Source: Chromera velia
Taxonomy: Eukaryota > Sar > Chromeraceae
Assembly: GCA_018398765.1 (NCBI GenBank)
Contig: JAHBMJ010001838.1
Location: 10,001 to 25,564, forward strand
Direction: 5' to 3'
Length of the DNA: 15,564 bases
Shown in pieces: positions 1-9,947 of the stretch. How positions within the stretch are numbered: the first letter of the stretch is position 1; each line of letters opens with the position of its first letter. The notes under the pieces were generated by a model that saw nothing but the letters and a program-made list of their open reading frames with translations, was not told the origin of the DNA and ran no database searches. A program made the position numbers and the translations under genes.

Positions 1-108
1 AAAACAGATGAAACAGAAAGACTCTACAGGGAAGGAAAGACAAATGCTCAGACAGACAAGCGAAGAGAGACTCAGGCAGCTGCCCCGTCACCCCGTCCCT
101 CCTCCCAA

Positions 109-510
109 ATGCTGCGAAGTTTTTTCTTTCTCTCTCTCTTTTTTTCTTTCTCTCTCTCTTTTTTTCTTTCTCTCTCGCTTTCTTTGTTTATCTCTTTCTC
201 TCTTTGTTTGTTTGTTTGTTTGTTTGTCTGTTTGTTTGTCTGTTTGTCTGTTTGTCTGTTTGTCTGTTTGTCTGTCTGTCTGTCTGCCTGCCTGCCTGCC
301 TGTCTGTCTGTCTGTCTGTTTCTTTCTTTCTTTCTTTTCGCTCTCTCCTTCTTCTCTGGCTTTTCTTGCTGGCTTGCGTGCTCCCCTACTTGCTTGCTTT
401 CTCCCTCCCTCTCCCGCTCTCCCCCCCCCCNCCCCCCCTCCCTCGCTTCCTCCCTTCCTTTCTTCCTTTCTTTTCTTTTCCGTTCTTTTTTTCTGCTGAC
501 CTCTCTCACG
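109..510. repeat. polypyrimidine / compound microsatellite tract with one ambiguous base
   Basis: A run of about 400 bases is almost entirely C and T on the + strand. It passes from TTTTTCTTTCTCTC-type units into (TTTG)n near 204-236, TCTG/TTTG mixtures at 236-300, TGCC units, then CTTT/CTCC. It contains a C run with a single N at 431, which marks an unresolved homopolymer length. Long open frames cross it on both strands only because the unit lengths avoid stops; they have extreme Ser/Phe/Leu/Cys or Lys/Arg/Glu composition and I do not regard them as genes. Confidence 0.95.
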
Positions 511-851
511 AGTCCCTCCAACATCGCCGCCTGCTCCTCCCTCCCATCCCATCCCGCGTCGAGGCCAGTGGCTTCAAATCCAGGCCGGGAGGGGCAAATC
601 ACAGGGACTCTCTCACCCAAAACGCTCAACCCAAACGCATCCCACTGCCACCAGATCAGATCAGACCATGCAGATCAGAAACACAGAAAATTTACAACAG
701 CACAACGAGCATCGCCACAGCTAGACCCACAACCCCACACCCGGTGTGATAAACACACTCGTATGAGAAGAGAGAGAGTCGGGGGACTTTGCAGACAGGC
801 ATCGGTGACACGCGCACACACACATATTTTATTTATTTATTTATTTATTTT

Positions 852-904
<53 letters not shown>

Positions 905-1074
905 TCTGTCACGTAAGAACGCGAGCAAAAGAAAACAAGGCAAAACAAAGAAAACAAAGCACAAAGAACCAAGGAACGAAAAAGACAACTTGCCCTCAGA
1001 AGAGGATCAGAGGGAGATCCAGTTGACAATTCTCTGATTGCTTCCTTGCTCTGTGTATTGCCCGAAAGGAAGGA
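511..1074. repeat. non-coding stretch with (ATTT)n-(TA)n-(AG)n microsatellite
   Basis: I see no convincing gene here. A compound microsatellite lies at about 826-902: ATTT units, then TA dinucleotides (about 852-870), then AG dinucleotides (about 871-902). Downstream sequence is purine-rich with several AAAACAAAG-like units near 930-965. Confidence 0.85.
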
Positions 1075-1251
1075 ATGGCGGAAGGAAGGAAGGAAGGGAT
1101 CCTTGAGGAAAATACATGCGAGAGAGACCAGCAGACGAGTGAATACACGTGCATTCACAGACAGATTGATGCACTCGCCAACGGAGATTCAAAGAGAGTG
1201 GACGCCCTGAAAAAGGAAACGAAGAGAGAGGTCGTTGAACAGCTGACCTGA
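1075..1251 (+). CDS. possible small ORF, 58 residues, unknown
   Basis: An ATG at 1075 with G at +4 opens a 58-codon frame ending in TGA at 1249-1251. The product is very hydrophilic; its last half (from IHRQIDALANGDSKRVD) looks like an amphipathic helix rather than a repeat translation, although the first codons overlap GGAA repeats. A second hydrophilic frame, shifted by one, is open at about 1271-1485, so these could be two exons of one gene; I could not find splice sites whose phases join them. No family is recognised. Purine-rich DNA of this kind makes chance open frames likely, so this is a weak call. Confidence 0.2.
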   Translation: MAEGRKEGILEENTCERDQQTSEYTCIHRQIDALANGDSKRVDALKKETKREVVEQLT

Positions 1252-1558
1252 GTCTGCCCCCCTGCAAGCATGCAAGCGCATTCGTCGTGTATGCATCAAG
1301 GTAAATGAAGAAGTGAGTAATCAAATGAAGGAAGGGCAGGAAAGGGCAACCAAGAATCAGAGAGAAGTGAAGCGAAGCCTTGTCTTCGCATGTGCTGCAG
1401 ACGAAGAGTCTAAGCACCTCTCCTCTTCCAACTTTCTGAGCATACAGAGACAGGGAGGCGTTTCTTCCTTCCTTTTTGCTGTGTAACATTCTTTCTTTTG
1501 GTCCCTGTTGTCCCTCTCGCATGTGTTGCTCCGTTCACCTGCAGCGTTTCCAAGAGTC

Positions 1559-1599
<41 letters not shown>

Positions 1600-1850
1600 G
1601 TCTCTGTGTGTGTATGTGTGTGTATGTGAACGTGCATCTGCACAAAGGGTGCCGGGGAGGGAGGGCGAAACAAAAACGAACTCCACATGGACGCATGCAA
1701 AGGAATGGAAGGAAGGAATCAAACAGATAGGCGATCGATAGGGAGGACAAATGCCGATCGATGCATGAGGTTTTTCAAAACACTCCATCAAAAAAACGGT
1801 CCCGTGATCATGCAAAGGCTCTCTCAGTAGTTACAGGGCCTGTCTATCAC
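1252..1850. repeat. gene-poor stretch with (TC)n-(TG)n microsatellite
   Basis: The main structure is a TC dinucleotide array at about 1559-1596 running into a TG/TATG array to about 1627. It is flanked by GGAA-type repeats (1326-1340, 1703-1717) and two GCATGC sites (near 1269 and 1692). No gene is supported. Confidence 0.8.
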
Positions 1851-2693
1851 TCACACACTTGCACAATGAATCAAACGTATTGCCCCCCCACCTGGCTGGT
1901 CATGAACGAACAGTGCCACATCTTCTGCCTCTCGGAGTCTCTCTGCATGCGTGGCTTGGTAGTATATCCTCACTCGTCTTTTCCTTCTCTCTCTCTCTGC
2001 CTCCTCTCCTTCCCGTTCCCTCTTGCTGCCAGGCTCCTCCACTTCGAATTCCGCAAAGGTCTGGTAGTTAGAGACAATCTGACGCTGACGCTCTCTCCAC
2101 CTGAACCCCCCCACCGTTGCTCCTGCAATCAGACTCAGGGTGAGCAGACTGAGGGAGGACAGAGACCGCTGCTGCATCATGTGCACCGTCTGGCTCTGCC
2201 TGCTGCCTGAAGCAGACCCGAGACGGGAGCCCACCCCCCCGGTGGCCAGGGAGAGAGACCGAATCGGATTGGAACTCCAACATGGGCTCACGAGTTGCAA
2301 GCGCTCCTGCCTGCCTTGCCGTCCTCCACAGGACCTGAAAGTCTCCCCACTGCTTAATCGAGAAGAAGCACCCGCAGCCTGCACCGGATGTGTAGAAGGG
2401 CTGTTAGAGGAACAGTCTGAAGTTCTGGTGTGAGGAATTGGAGGTCTTCCCGAAGTGGATGACAGGGAGTGGGGACGCGGATTGTGCCTGGAGCTTCGGG
2501 AAGTAAGCATGGAGGTCTCTGTCGGAAGGATGCCGACTGAGACAGTCGGAGACGGTAAGGGTCCAGGAACGAGATACGACAGTCGGGCAGGAGACGGCAG
2601 AAGAGGGGGACGAACGCACTGAGACAGTCGGACGTCTCCGGCCGTCCAGTGGCTTCTCGTAGACCGGGATATTGAGCGCATCATCGCGGACAT
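1851..2693 (-). CDS. uncertain minus-strand open frame, 280 residues
   Basis: An ATG-initiated minus-strand frame stays open for 280 codons in sequence that is not a simple repeat. The translation is Ser/Pro-rich for the first 165 residues or so, followed by a hydrophobic stretch (SLSSLSLLTLSLIAGATVGG) that could be one membrane helix, and then an Arg/Glu-rich helical segment. A second minus-strand frame (2404-2805) overlaps its N-terminal part, lacks an ATG, and contains ordinary-looking protein sequence (for example SIDVRDDALNIPVYEKPLDG), so the true coding frame, if any, is unclear. On the + strand a pyrimidine tract and AG at 2030 precede an open stretch to a GTGAGC at 2140, another possible exon. 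I recognise no family in any frame. Confidence 0.25.
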   Translation of the reverse strand: MSAMMRSISRSTRSHWTAGDVRLSQCVRPPLLPSPARLSYLVPGPLPSPTVSVGILPTETSMLTSRSSRHNPRPHSLSSTSGRPPIPHTRTSDCSSNSPSTHPVQAAGASSRLSSGETFRSCGGRQGRQERLQLVSPCWSSNPIRSLSLATGGVGSRLGSASGSRQSQTVHMMQQRSLSSLSLLTLSLIAGATVGGFRWRERQRQIVSNYQTFAEFEVEEPGSKREREGEEAERERRKRRVRIYYQATHAERLREAEDVALFVHDQPGGGAIRLIHCASV

Positions 2694-2805
2694 CGATTGA
2701 AAACCGGCGGCACGTCTCCCAAGCCACGGGTTGATGAAGATTGATTGCCAGGCAGGGAGATGGAGACGGATTGGGGTTTGGCGTCACTACATCAAGCAAC
2801 CACAA

Positions 2806-3410
2806 TTGGGACAGGCTCTCTCTTCAACTTCCAAAAAAGCTGTATCTCAACCAAACAGAGCACTACGTGAATCGAGAAGGCTTGTCAGTGACCGGATGAG
2901 CGGTGCACACAGCAGCTAGGTACATCGAAAAAGCTCTCAGACTGAAATCCAGGGTCCCCGGCCCGCGCATGCCCTGCATGATCGGCATCTAGCTGCATGA
3001 CGCACGCATGCAAGCGTGCGAACGCGCGGCCCCCGCGGAAAGCAAAAAGAGATGCCAGCTATTTCCTGCCCAAAATTCCGGGGCCATGCATTGACGCACG
3101 CACGGAGACTGCATGCGGAGTTGATCTGCGTGACGCAGGATCGAAGCCCATCTCTGTCTGACACCAATCCTGCGCCCCTCCCTCCTGCGCCCCTCCCTCC
3201 ACGCGGCAGGGACGAGATACGATGTGTATTACTATGTATTACTAAGGGCACCCAAGGAGTTCCGCAATGTTCCGCATGCATGTCACGCATCGGGGCAGTC
3301 TCTGAAATCTGGTGCTGTGTCAGAAACTTAATTGATTAACTCCTTGCGAAGCCGTCTCCTCCTCGAAACATTTTTTAATTCCGTCAGCCGGGCCCCTTCA
3401 GTCTTTGCAG
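2806..3410. other. intergenic region rich in GCATGC and short direct repeats
   Basis: No gene is supported. Four GCATGC sites occur between about 2965 and 3275. Two short tandem duplications are visible: TGCGCCCCTCCCTCC twice at about 3171-3201, and TGTATTACTA twice at about 3222-3241. A pyrimidine tract ending in CAG at 3408-3410 resembles a 3' splice site just before the nucleotidyltransferase remnant, so an upstream exon of that gene may exist, but I could not identify one. Confidence 0.6.
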
Positions 3411-3419
3411 AGATTGGCT

Positions 3420-4430
3420 ATGCAGTCTCCCGAATTTTCCCTTGACCAGCTTTTGCAGCTTGGACAAAGGGAGAGACCTGCCTTTCTTGCGCGGCTGACA
3501 GAGACGGCCGATAGGAGGGAGAGTGTCGTTAGAGGTGTGGCACGTTCCTTCATCTCTCTCTTGGGGGATGAGGGTGTCGAGGCGAGACAGCACGGCAGCT
3601 GGATACAATGCATCGCCTTGCCTTGCCTGACAGCGACTGCGACATCTCGTGCCCGAATGACCTGAACCTTGAGAAAACGAAAAAAGCGGTTCGGGGGGTG
3701 CAGTTTCGTCAGGCAATGTTTGAGATTATCCGAGTGGCGCCTCCTCATTAGAGGCCCACACGGGGTGCTCCTTGATGTGACTCAAAAGGCCGACACAGGA
3801 TGTCACGCGGAGCCAGACCATAAGGCCGAACACATAAAGAAGTCTGTAGACAGTGCGAAAGACGAGAGTGTGAGGCGGGCGGTGCTGGTGGTGAAACTGT
3901 GGGTGCGCAAGCACATTCAGACGTTCCAGCCGAAAGATGGCTACCCTAACGCCTACACTTTCCTTCTGTTCTTCCTCTTTCTATGCACCCATAGACAGCG
4001 GCCTGTGATTCCTCTGATCAAATGTCAGCGAGAGGAGACGGGAGAGGGGCTTCACCTTCGCACTGTGAAGGTTGAAACTTCGACCCCCGATCTGTTTACC
4101 GAAGAGCCCCTCGTTCTCTTTCGGGAGTTTCTCGCCTTCCTCGTTGCAGACCTGAAGAACATGGCTGTCGATTTCGAGCGTTCCGAAAGAAGGCCAATTC
4201 CCGTCTCCCTCAGCCCAGAAGAGCAGCTGCGTGCCAACAAAGAATGGTTCGTGAAGGAGCCCTTCACGAGGCCCTTCATATGAAGTGCCGCTCCTCCGGG
4301 CGCTGGTCCCCCCTCTGGCACGCGCAGATCCGGCCCAACATCATTCAGAGAGCTCAGGCAGATCTTCACCGCCTCGCAGAGAGGACAGCTGTGCACTTAC
4401 CCGACCAAGAGCAAGGGAGAAGGAGCATGA
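3420..4430 (+). pseudogene. Cid1-like nucleotidyltransferase (terminal uridylyl / non-canonical poly(A) polymerase), disrupted
   Basis: This family adds nucleotides to RNA 3' ends. Its landmarks appear in order. A helical N-terminus from ATG 3420 leads to the HGS motif (3591-3599). The metal-binding DSDCD follows at 3629-3643, and a third carboxylate in GVLLDVT has its Asp at 3774-3776. The central helix VVKLWVRKHIQ and GYPNAYTFLLFFLF come next, then the PAP-associated segment LFREFLAFLVADL and a terminal WFVKEPFTRPF. The frame is broken three times. CCTTG is duplicated at 3616-3625 between GS and DSDCD. One extra T near 3748-3749 restores the original frame. TGA at 4281-4283 cuts off a last helix that stays recognisable (SFRELRQIF, 4350-4376). 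Removing the duplication gives the nine-residue GS-to-SDxD spacing typical of Cid1. No intron of the size seen elsewhere fits between the broken parts. Pseudogene, allele or assembly error are all possible. Confidence 0.75.
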
Positions 4431-7400
4431 ATGCCAACGCTCCAGAGTTCAGGCCGTCACTCTCTGCATTGCCTCCCCAGACCTTCGCCGCACCCCTTCC
4501 TTCTTCTTCCTCTGCCCTATTGCCCCCGGACTTCGAACGGGAGGGGCAAAGCAAGAATGTCGCCGTGACAGTCCCTTCCTCCTTCCCACCCGCTGACCCG
4601 GAAGGGACCGAGCATCGATTCATACAGAGTCCCCAAAGCCGGCAACTGCATCATATCGGGAATCCACTGGTGAGTGTGCATGCGTTTGAAAGTTGGGTGT
4701 CGAATATTTCCGCACTCTTTTGGTTTTTGGCCAGCCGTCTTTTTTTCCTCTCTGGCACTCTTTCAACTTGGACAATTAGTCGTGTTATGCCCTCTTTTCT
4801 CTTCGTCTGTCTACCTCCTCCGTCGCTGTATTTCTGGATGAGCCTAAACGTTTGATTGCCGAAATTTCTACTGACCTTTCTCTTGAGTCAGACCACGTTG
4901 CTGTGTCGGATTCCCACGTGCCTCCCCCTTCTCCTCTTCCTCTGTCTCTGCTCTTGCAGCTGCCATCCCCACCCGACCCCCGGCGTGCTTCTGCTTCTGC
5001 TTCTCCGTCTGCATTGCTACCACAGCTGCCCAACCCTTCCAAAGGCGCCAGTGTGCCCTTCCGACAGCCTCATCCTGGGATCACCACTGCCTCCCTTGAT
5101 TCGCTTTTGGAGAAGGAGATTCAGCAGCGGGAGGGGGCTGAGGAGCCGCAGCACCCTCTTCAGGGACAGCCTGCATTGCAAGAAGAAGAGGTTACCCTCC
5201 AACAGCAACAGGCGAACGAAGTCTGTGAGCCCAGAAGCTCTGTCACAGAGACCCCTGCCGAGTCTACCAACGGCTCCGAAGAACAGCCCAAGCCTCCGGG
5301 AAACAGAGCACGACACCCCTCTGTGCAGGTCATAGGGGGCTTGGGACTCCCTCCAGACGAAGACGAAGCCCTCCTGCCGTCTCCTCTTCCGAGGGGAAAA
5401 ACGGATATTCCTGCACAGACAGACTGTTCATTGAACCACCCCCCTCGAATGACAGCGATGCCAGTGGGAGCGCTGTCCTGGGGGGGGCAGACTAGCGCAG
5501 GCACAGTCCCGGACCTCGAGGGAAAGGAGAAAAGAAACACTTCGGGTGTGCTTGTACAAGAGGAGGGGTCAGGAGAGACGTCTGCCATTCAGCGGGGTTC
5601 ATTGCTGCTGGAGTCGGAGAAGGAACAGGGAAAGAGAAAGGGAGAGGACGTGCAGGGTTCTCCGGTGTCAAAGCTCACGGTCGTTCCCGTTGTTCCCTGT
5701 GTGTTTGGGGGGGAAGAAGGGGGTGGCGGTGCCGCCACCGCCGCCGCCGCAGCGGCTGCTGGGTTAGTAGGGCGCGGGACACTCCAGGAGGAAATCGACG
5801 GTGGCTCTGAGCCAGAAGAGCAGGAAGAGATAGTCGAGGCGAAGGTGACTCCGCTTCATCTCGGGATGGAATCTGCGCTCTCCAAATCTCTTCACACCAT
5901 TAGCTTCCAAGGTCAGTCAGCAGTTTTATGGACTGCAAATCTGTTTTGCAGATCTCGAAGGGCTTCTTCGCGTGTTTACGCGCTTCCCCTTTTGTTGGCA
6001 GCTCCCTTGAATCACAAAGACGTGGGTAGAAATGAACTCGTCCCGTGACGACAGGAGAGGGAGCACCGAATTCGACTTCCGGATGCCCATGTATGCAGAA
6101 AGACAAATTAATCGAAGAATCTGCATGCCTATTTTTAATCCGGGCTGCCGAGTTCTCGTCTTCATGACGCATGCGGCTGTACCACTGCTACGTGTCCCTG
6201 CATGCAAACATGTTCGCTTCGAGGACACGTTTTCATTCTCTGCATGCGTTTTGGTGAATCATCCCATGTCCTTCAATCATCCCGCAGGTTTTTCTCTGAG
6301 CGGAACGGAATTTGGCCAATTTCTAGAGGCCATTAAAGAGGACAGAATTCAATTCCTGAAGTTCCTCTCCCTCCAAGACACCGGTTTGACGGGCCGTGAG
6401 CTTGAGATGCTTTGCGATGTAATTGAGGAGGTAGGGCGTCAGTCTAAGCCTCTGCAAATAGAAACACTGAGTCTGTCAGGGAATTATTTTGACGCCGACC
6501 GGGGGTTAGGAGCGTTGAGTGCTGCATTGAGCCCGGAGTCTCTTCCTCATCTCCGTGTGCTTCTCCTCGCGAACTGTCATTTCCGTGAGTCCCCGTTGCC
6601 CGCAATGGGTAGAATTCTCAGTCGAGGGGCACTCTCGAGACTTGAGTGTCTGGATTTGGAGGGGTGGGCATATTATGTGTCCGAATCGGAAGGTCCCCCC
6701 CCCCGAGGTTGAGGTCTTGCATCTCAACCTCATGTCTGAAGAAGTGAACGAGCACATGAATTTGCAGATGGCGAAGGAGGGGTTGATGCGGTTGGGAGAG
6801 GCGATCGAGAGAGGGCGCTTCCGTGGGGTTCGGGGGCTGGTATTGGGCAGGTTTGGGGCGGTGGAGTGTATGTGGGGTGTCCCTCAGGAGCGCTCGGGGG
6901 AAACCTGCAGGTCGGCCTTGTACGAGAAATTGAGAGATGGAATCCGATTCTTTTTCGAATCTCTCAGCAGTCTCTCAGAGGTAGCGAGGCTGCCTCGGCT
7001 TCGTCGTCTGTCGATGCGCGTGTTTGCTTTGACCGATGCGCACATGCAGTACCTTGAGCGGGGCATTTGGGGGGGAAATTTGACTGGGCTGAGGGAGCTT
7101 GAGATAAATGGACTTTCTGGTTGGGACTGGGAAGAGTCGCAGAAGGCAGGCGAAGAGAGCTTGGGGAGGGAGGGAATGAACACTTTGGTGTGCGATGGGG
7201 TGGTCAGTCAGGAGCCTCCGGAGGGGGTGGCAGCACTGCCGATCGAAAAGTTAGACTTGTCTGGTACATGTGTGTCGGATCGAGCCCCTGGAGTAACCCT
7301 GGCTTTTGCTCAGGCTCTTCAGCGCGGAGTGTTTGATAGAATCTCTTGCATCAATTTGAGCAGTGCAGAGGGGTATGGGTGTCTGAACGATGTCACAATG

Positions 7401-8316
7401 CAACAGTTTGAATCTGCGATCTCCGCGGGAGTGCTGTCCAGGTTGGCTCACCTAGATTTGAGTGGCAACATGAAAGTTACGAAAAAAGGCTGGGACGGGT
7501 GGATGCACAGTGTGTCTGAGAGTAGACTGGGGCTGCCTTGTCTGAAAGTGTTCGATCTTGAATGGACCAGGGTGGGGAGAACAAGTACAGATGGCACCGT
7601 TGGATCGAGCATGCATGCGGTTTCCTTCCGAGATTATCAGACGCCCCTCAGAAAATTCCACTTTTGAGGATATGGGCTCGAGGGGTGACTGGGAGTATTT
7701 TCTTTTTCCCTTCGTTCTCTCCCTCTTCAGACAGAAACTCCCGTCTCTGGGGTCCCTGGGAGGTCCGAGGCCTAAGTTCGGGATCTACCAGGAGTGGATT
7801 CTCGAAATGAAAGAGTGGAAAGAGAAAACAATTGCAGAAATCGAGAGGCAGACAGCAGCAAAAAGAAGAGAAGGGGAGGAAGCAGAGAGGTTGAGGAGAG
7901 AAGGAGAAGAAGCAAAGGAGAGAGCAGAGAGGCTTCGGAGAGAAAGAGAGGATACAGAGAGATATCAGAGAGTTCTAGAGGAAGTCGAAAGGATACTCGA
8001 CACAAAAGCGAGAGAGAAAGCAGAAAGGGGGAGGGTACGTGAAATGCCCCTTCTTCCTCAACTCCTGGCGTTGTTTTCGTCAGAGAGAGACACGAGCGAT
8101 GAAGTCACAATTATTTACGGACGCAGAAGATTCTTTCACACAGAGTGGGAGCTTCTCCAGTCGAGCGACGATAGGATTTTCTTTCTCACCTGCCTAGAAG
8201 CTGCGGTCCCAGCGGGACGCAGATTTGACTTAACGACGTGCACGTCCGGTGGTCAGTCACGCACCTTTTTTCCGAAAACGCAGAAAGGAGAAATCTTCAT
8301 AGTGAGAGTAAGATAG
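4427..8316 (+). CDS. leucine-rich-repeat protein with disordered N-terminus and C-terminal coiled coil (four exons, one frameshift)
   Basis: Model: exons 4427-4669, 4960-5911, 6288-7571 and 7735-8316, about 1019 residues if one C is dropped from the C10 run at 6695-6704. Donors are GTGAGT at 4670 and GTCAGT at 5912; acceptors follow pyrimidine tracts at 4957-4959 and 6285-6287. Phases agree (0/0 and 1/2), and the second junction reads ISFQ-GFSLSGTEF. Residues 1 to about 395 are Pro/Ser/Glu-rich and look disordered, with Gln and Ala runs. Exon 3 carries ribonuclease-inhibitor-type LRRs (LQIETLSLSGNYF, LPHLRVLLLANCHF, IEKLDLSGTCVSD, LAHLDLSGN). Exon 4 has a charged coiled coil (7795-8035) and then about 90 residues of mixed beta-like sequence that I do not recognise. 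The last intron is the weakest part: its acceptor could also be 7730, or it may be a frameshift. LRRs suggest protein binding. The start is uncertain, and frame-2 ATGs at 4244 and 4280 are alternatives. Confidence 0.75.
6695..6704 (+). other. C10 homopolymer frameshift inside the LRR exon
   Basis: Ten C residues separate two halves of one LRR exon. Read as ten, the upstream frame ends at a TGA at 6710-6712. Read as nine, it continues as SEGPPPEVEVLHLNLM and stays open for about 290 more codons of LRR sequence. Confidence 0.85.
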
Positions 8317-8770
8317 AGTAAGAAGCATGAAGGAGGCGGGCTGTTTGCTGGAACGCTTCATGAGTCGCTACAGGAATGTGGATGGACAGATGAGTGACTA
8401 GAGAGCAAGAGGAACCAAATCCTGCCTCAGCATGCGGGGAAATAATTGCTTCTGATTGCATAGAAGTACAGAGTCCTTGATTGATTTCTTCAGTAAGCTG
8501 AAAGGAGAGAATAGACACGACGACATACTCGCGCATTTGACAAGCATTCTCTGGCTTCTTTCTTTCTTTCTTTCTTTCTTTCTTTTGCTTTCTTTCTTTC
8601 TTTCTTTCTTTCTCTCTCTCTCATTCCTTCCTTCCCTACTTCCTTCCTTTCTGCCTGCCTTCCTTCCCTCCCTCCTTTTTTCCTTCTCCCTTTTTCATTC
8701 GTTCCTTCCATTCTTCCTATCTGTTTTGCTCCTAACTTTTCCTTTGTTTGTCCCGTTGACCTGTTTGCAG
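8317..8770. repeat. intergenic region with (TTTC)n and TTCC-rich pyrimidine tract
   Basis: The first 230 bases after the LRR stop codon show no gene. From about 8566 to 8613 there are TTTC repeats, followed by TTCC/CTTT-rich sequence to about 8755. A CAG at 8768-8770 after this tract resembles a 3' splice site, so the next gene may have a 5'-UTR intron here; otherwise this is its upstream region. Confidence 0.7.
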
Positions 8771-8787
8771 ATCCATGCGCCATCGCA

Positions 8788-9909
8788 ATGGAAAGTGCGC
8801 GAGGCAACATCGCTTCACAGCTCCCTGCCCTTCTGGACTCTCTTCAACTCTCCGCCTTTAAATGTGTGAGCCAGCCATGCAGCTGCCAAAACCAGTGACT
8901 CGAGACTTTCTCCTTCTATCGTTCCACTAGCTTGTTCCATCCTTTTGCCTGTCGCTTCGAGGTGGTATTTTGTTTTGTTTCTCCACTGGCACCCCATGCA
9001 TTTAGTGGTTTTTGTTTCCTCCCCTCTTCCTCAATCTTCTTCTGGCTTTCACCGCCAAAAGTATTTACAAAAAAGGTAGAAAAGAGACGGGCCCGTTGAT
9101 CTGCCCTGAGCAGTGAGCCAAGAAGGACAGTGACTTGAACGCGTACTTGTGCCTGATTAACGTGAAAGCCTGAATTCATCCGACGGCACGTTGTTGCATG
9201 CTGTTCAGCATCTGCGAGGTGGAGGAAGGATGAGCAGACGTGCACATTGTTTGGCGAATTCTGAAGATTGATTTTTGTGTACTCCTTCACTTAATTGTAC
9301 TGGTATTGCGTGCAGCAGATGAGAAAGTGGGGTTCCCTGAAGCCGGGGAAGCCAAACATGACCTGTACTAAGGTGAGGGTGAAACCGTGGGGACTCGCGT
9401 GGGACTTCTCCTCGGCCGTTGGGGGCGGGAAGGCGGTCAGTCAGTCAGTCAGTCAGTCAGTCAGTTAGTCAGTCAGTCAGTCAGTCAGTCAGTGAATTCG
9501 ATGGAATGACTGAACAGAGCTAGTCCAGCCGCCTTTCTTCCAGCAAGTTGCCGTCTTTCCAGTCTTTGAGGTTGTTCTTTTCTTAACTGAGTAGGTCTGT
9601 TGGTGCCGGACACTTTTTTAAAAATGCGGACTATACCGTGTACGCATTCGATTGTCTTGTGAGAATCGTCAACTCGGGAATCGATCCGGGTGTTCGTCTG
9701 TTTGTGCACGAATGCAGCACTACTTGTACGCCCCCCACTTGAAGGAAGAAAGTCTGACAAAGCTGGTGTCATGTTTGACCAGATCGCTGGAGGAAGACAG
9801 GGAGAGGTCAGTGATTCCGATGGTTGCAGGGCGAATCTCCGTTTTCTATCTGCTCTCCTCTCTCCACTCCCCCCGCCCCCCCCCCACCCCCACGCACACT
9901 CACATGTGT

Positions 9910-9947
<38 letters not shown>

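Noticed and set aside
565-590. B-box-like GGCTTCAAATCC
   Set aside because: No A box or cloverleaf upstream; the flanks do not pair as a T-arm.
72-1026. Several 150-300 residue open frames on both strands
   Set aside because: They are translations of polypyrimidine and TTTG/TCTG repeats with extreme composition.
2030-2430. Two + strand exon candidates (2031-2139 and 2332-2428)
   Set aside because: Joining them by their best splice sites leads to a stop within nine codons, and no family is recognisable.
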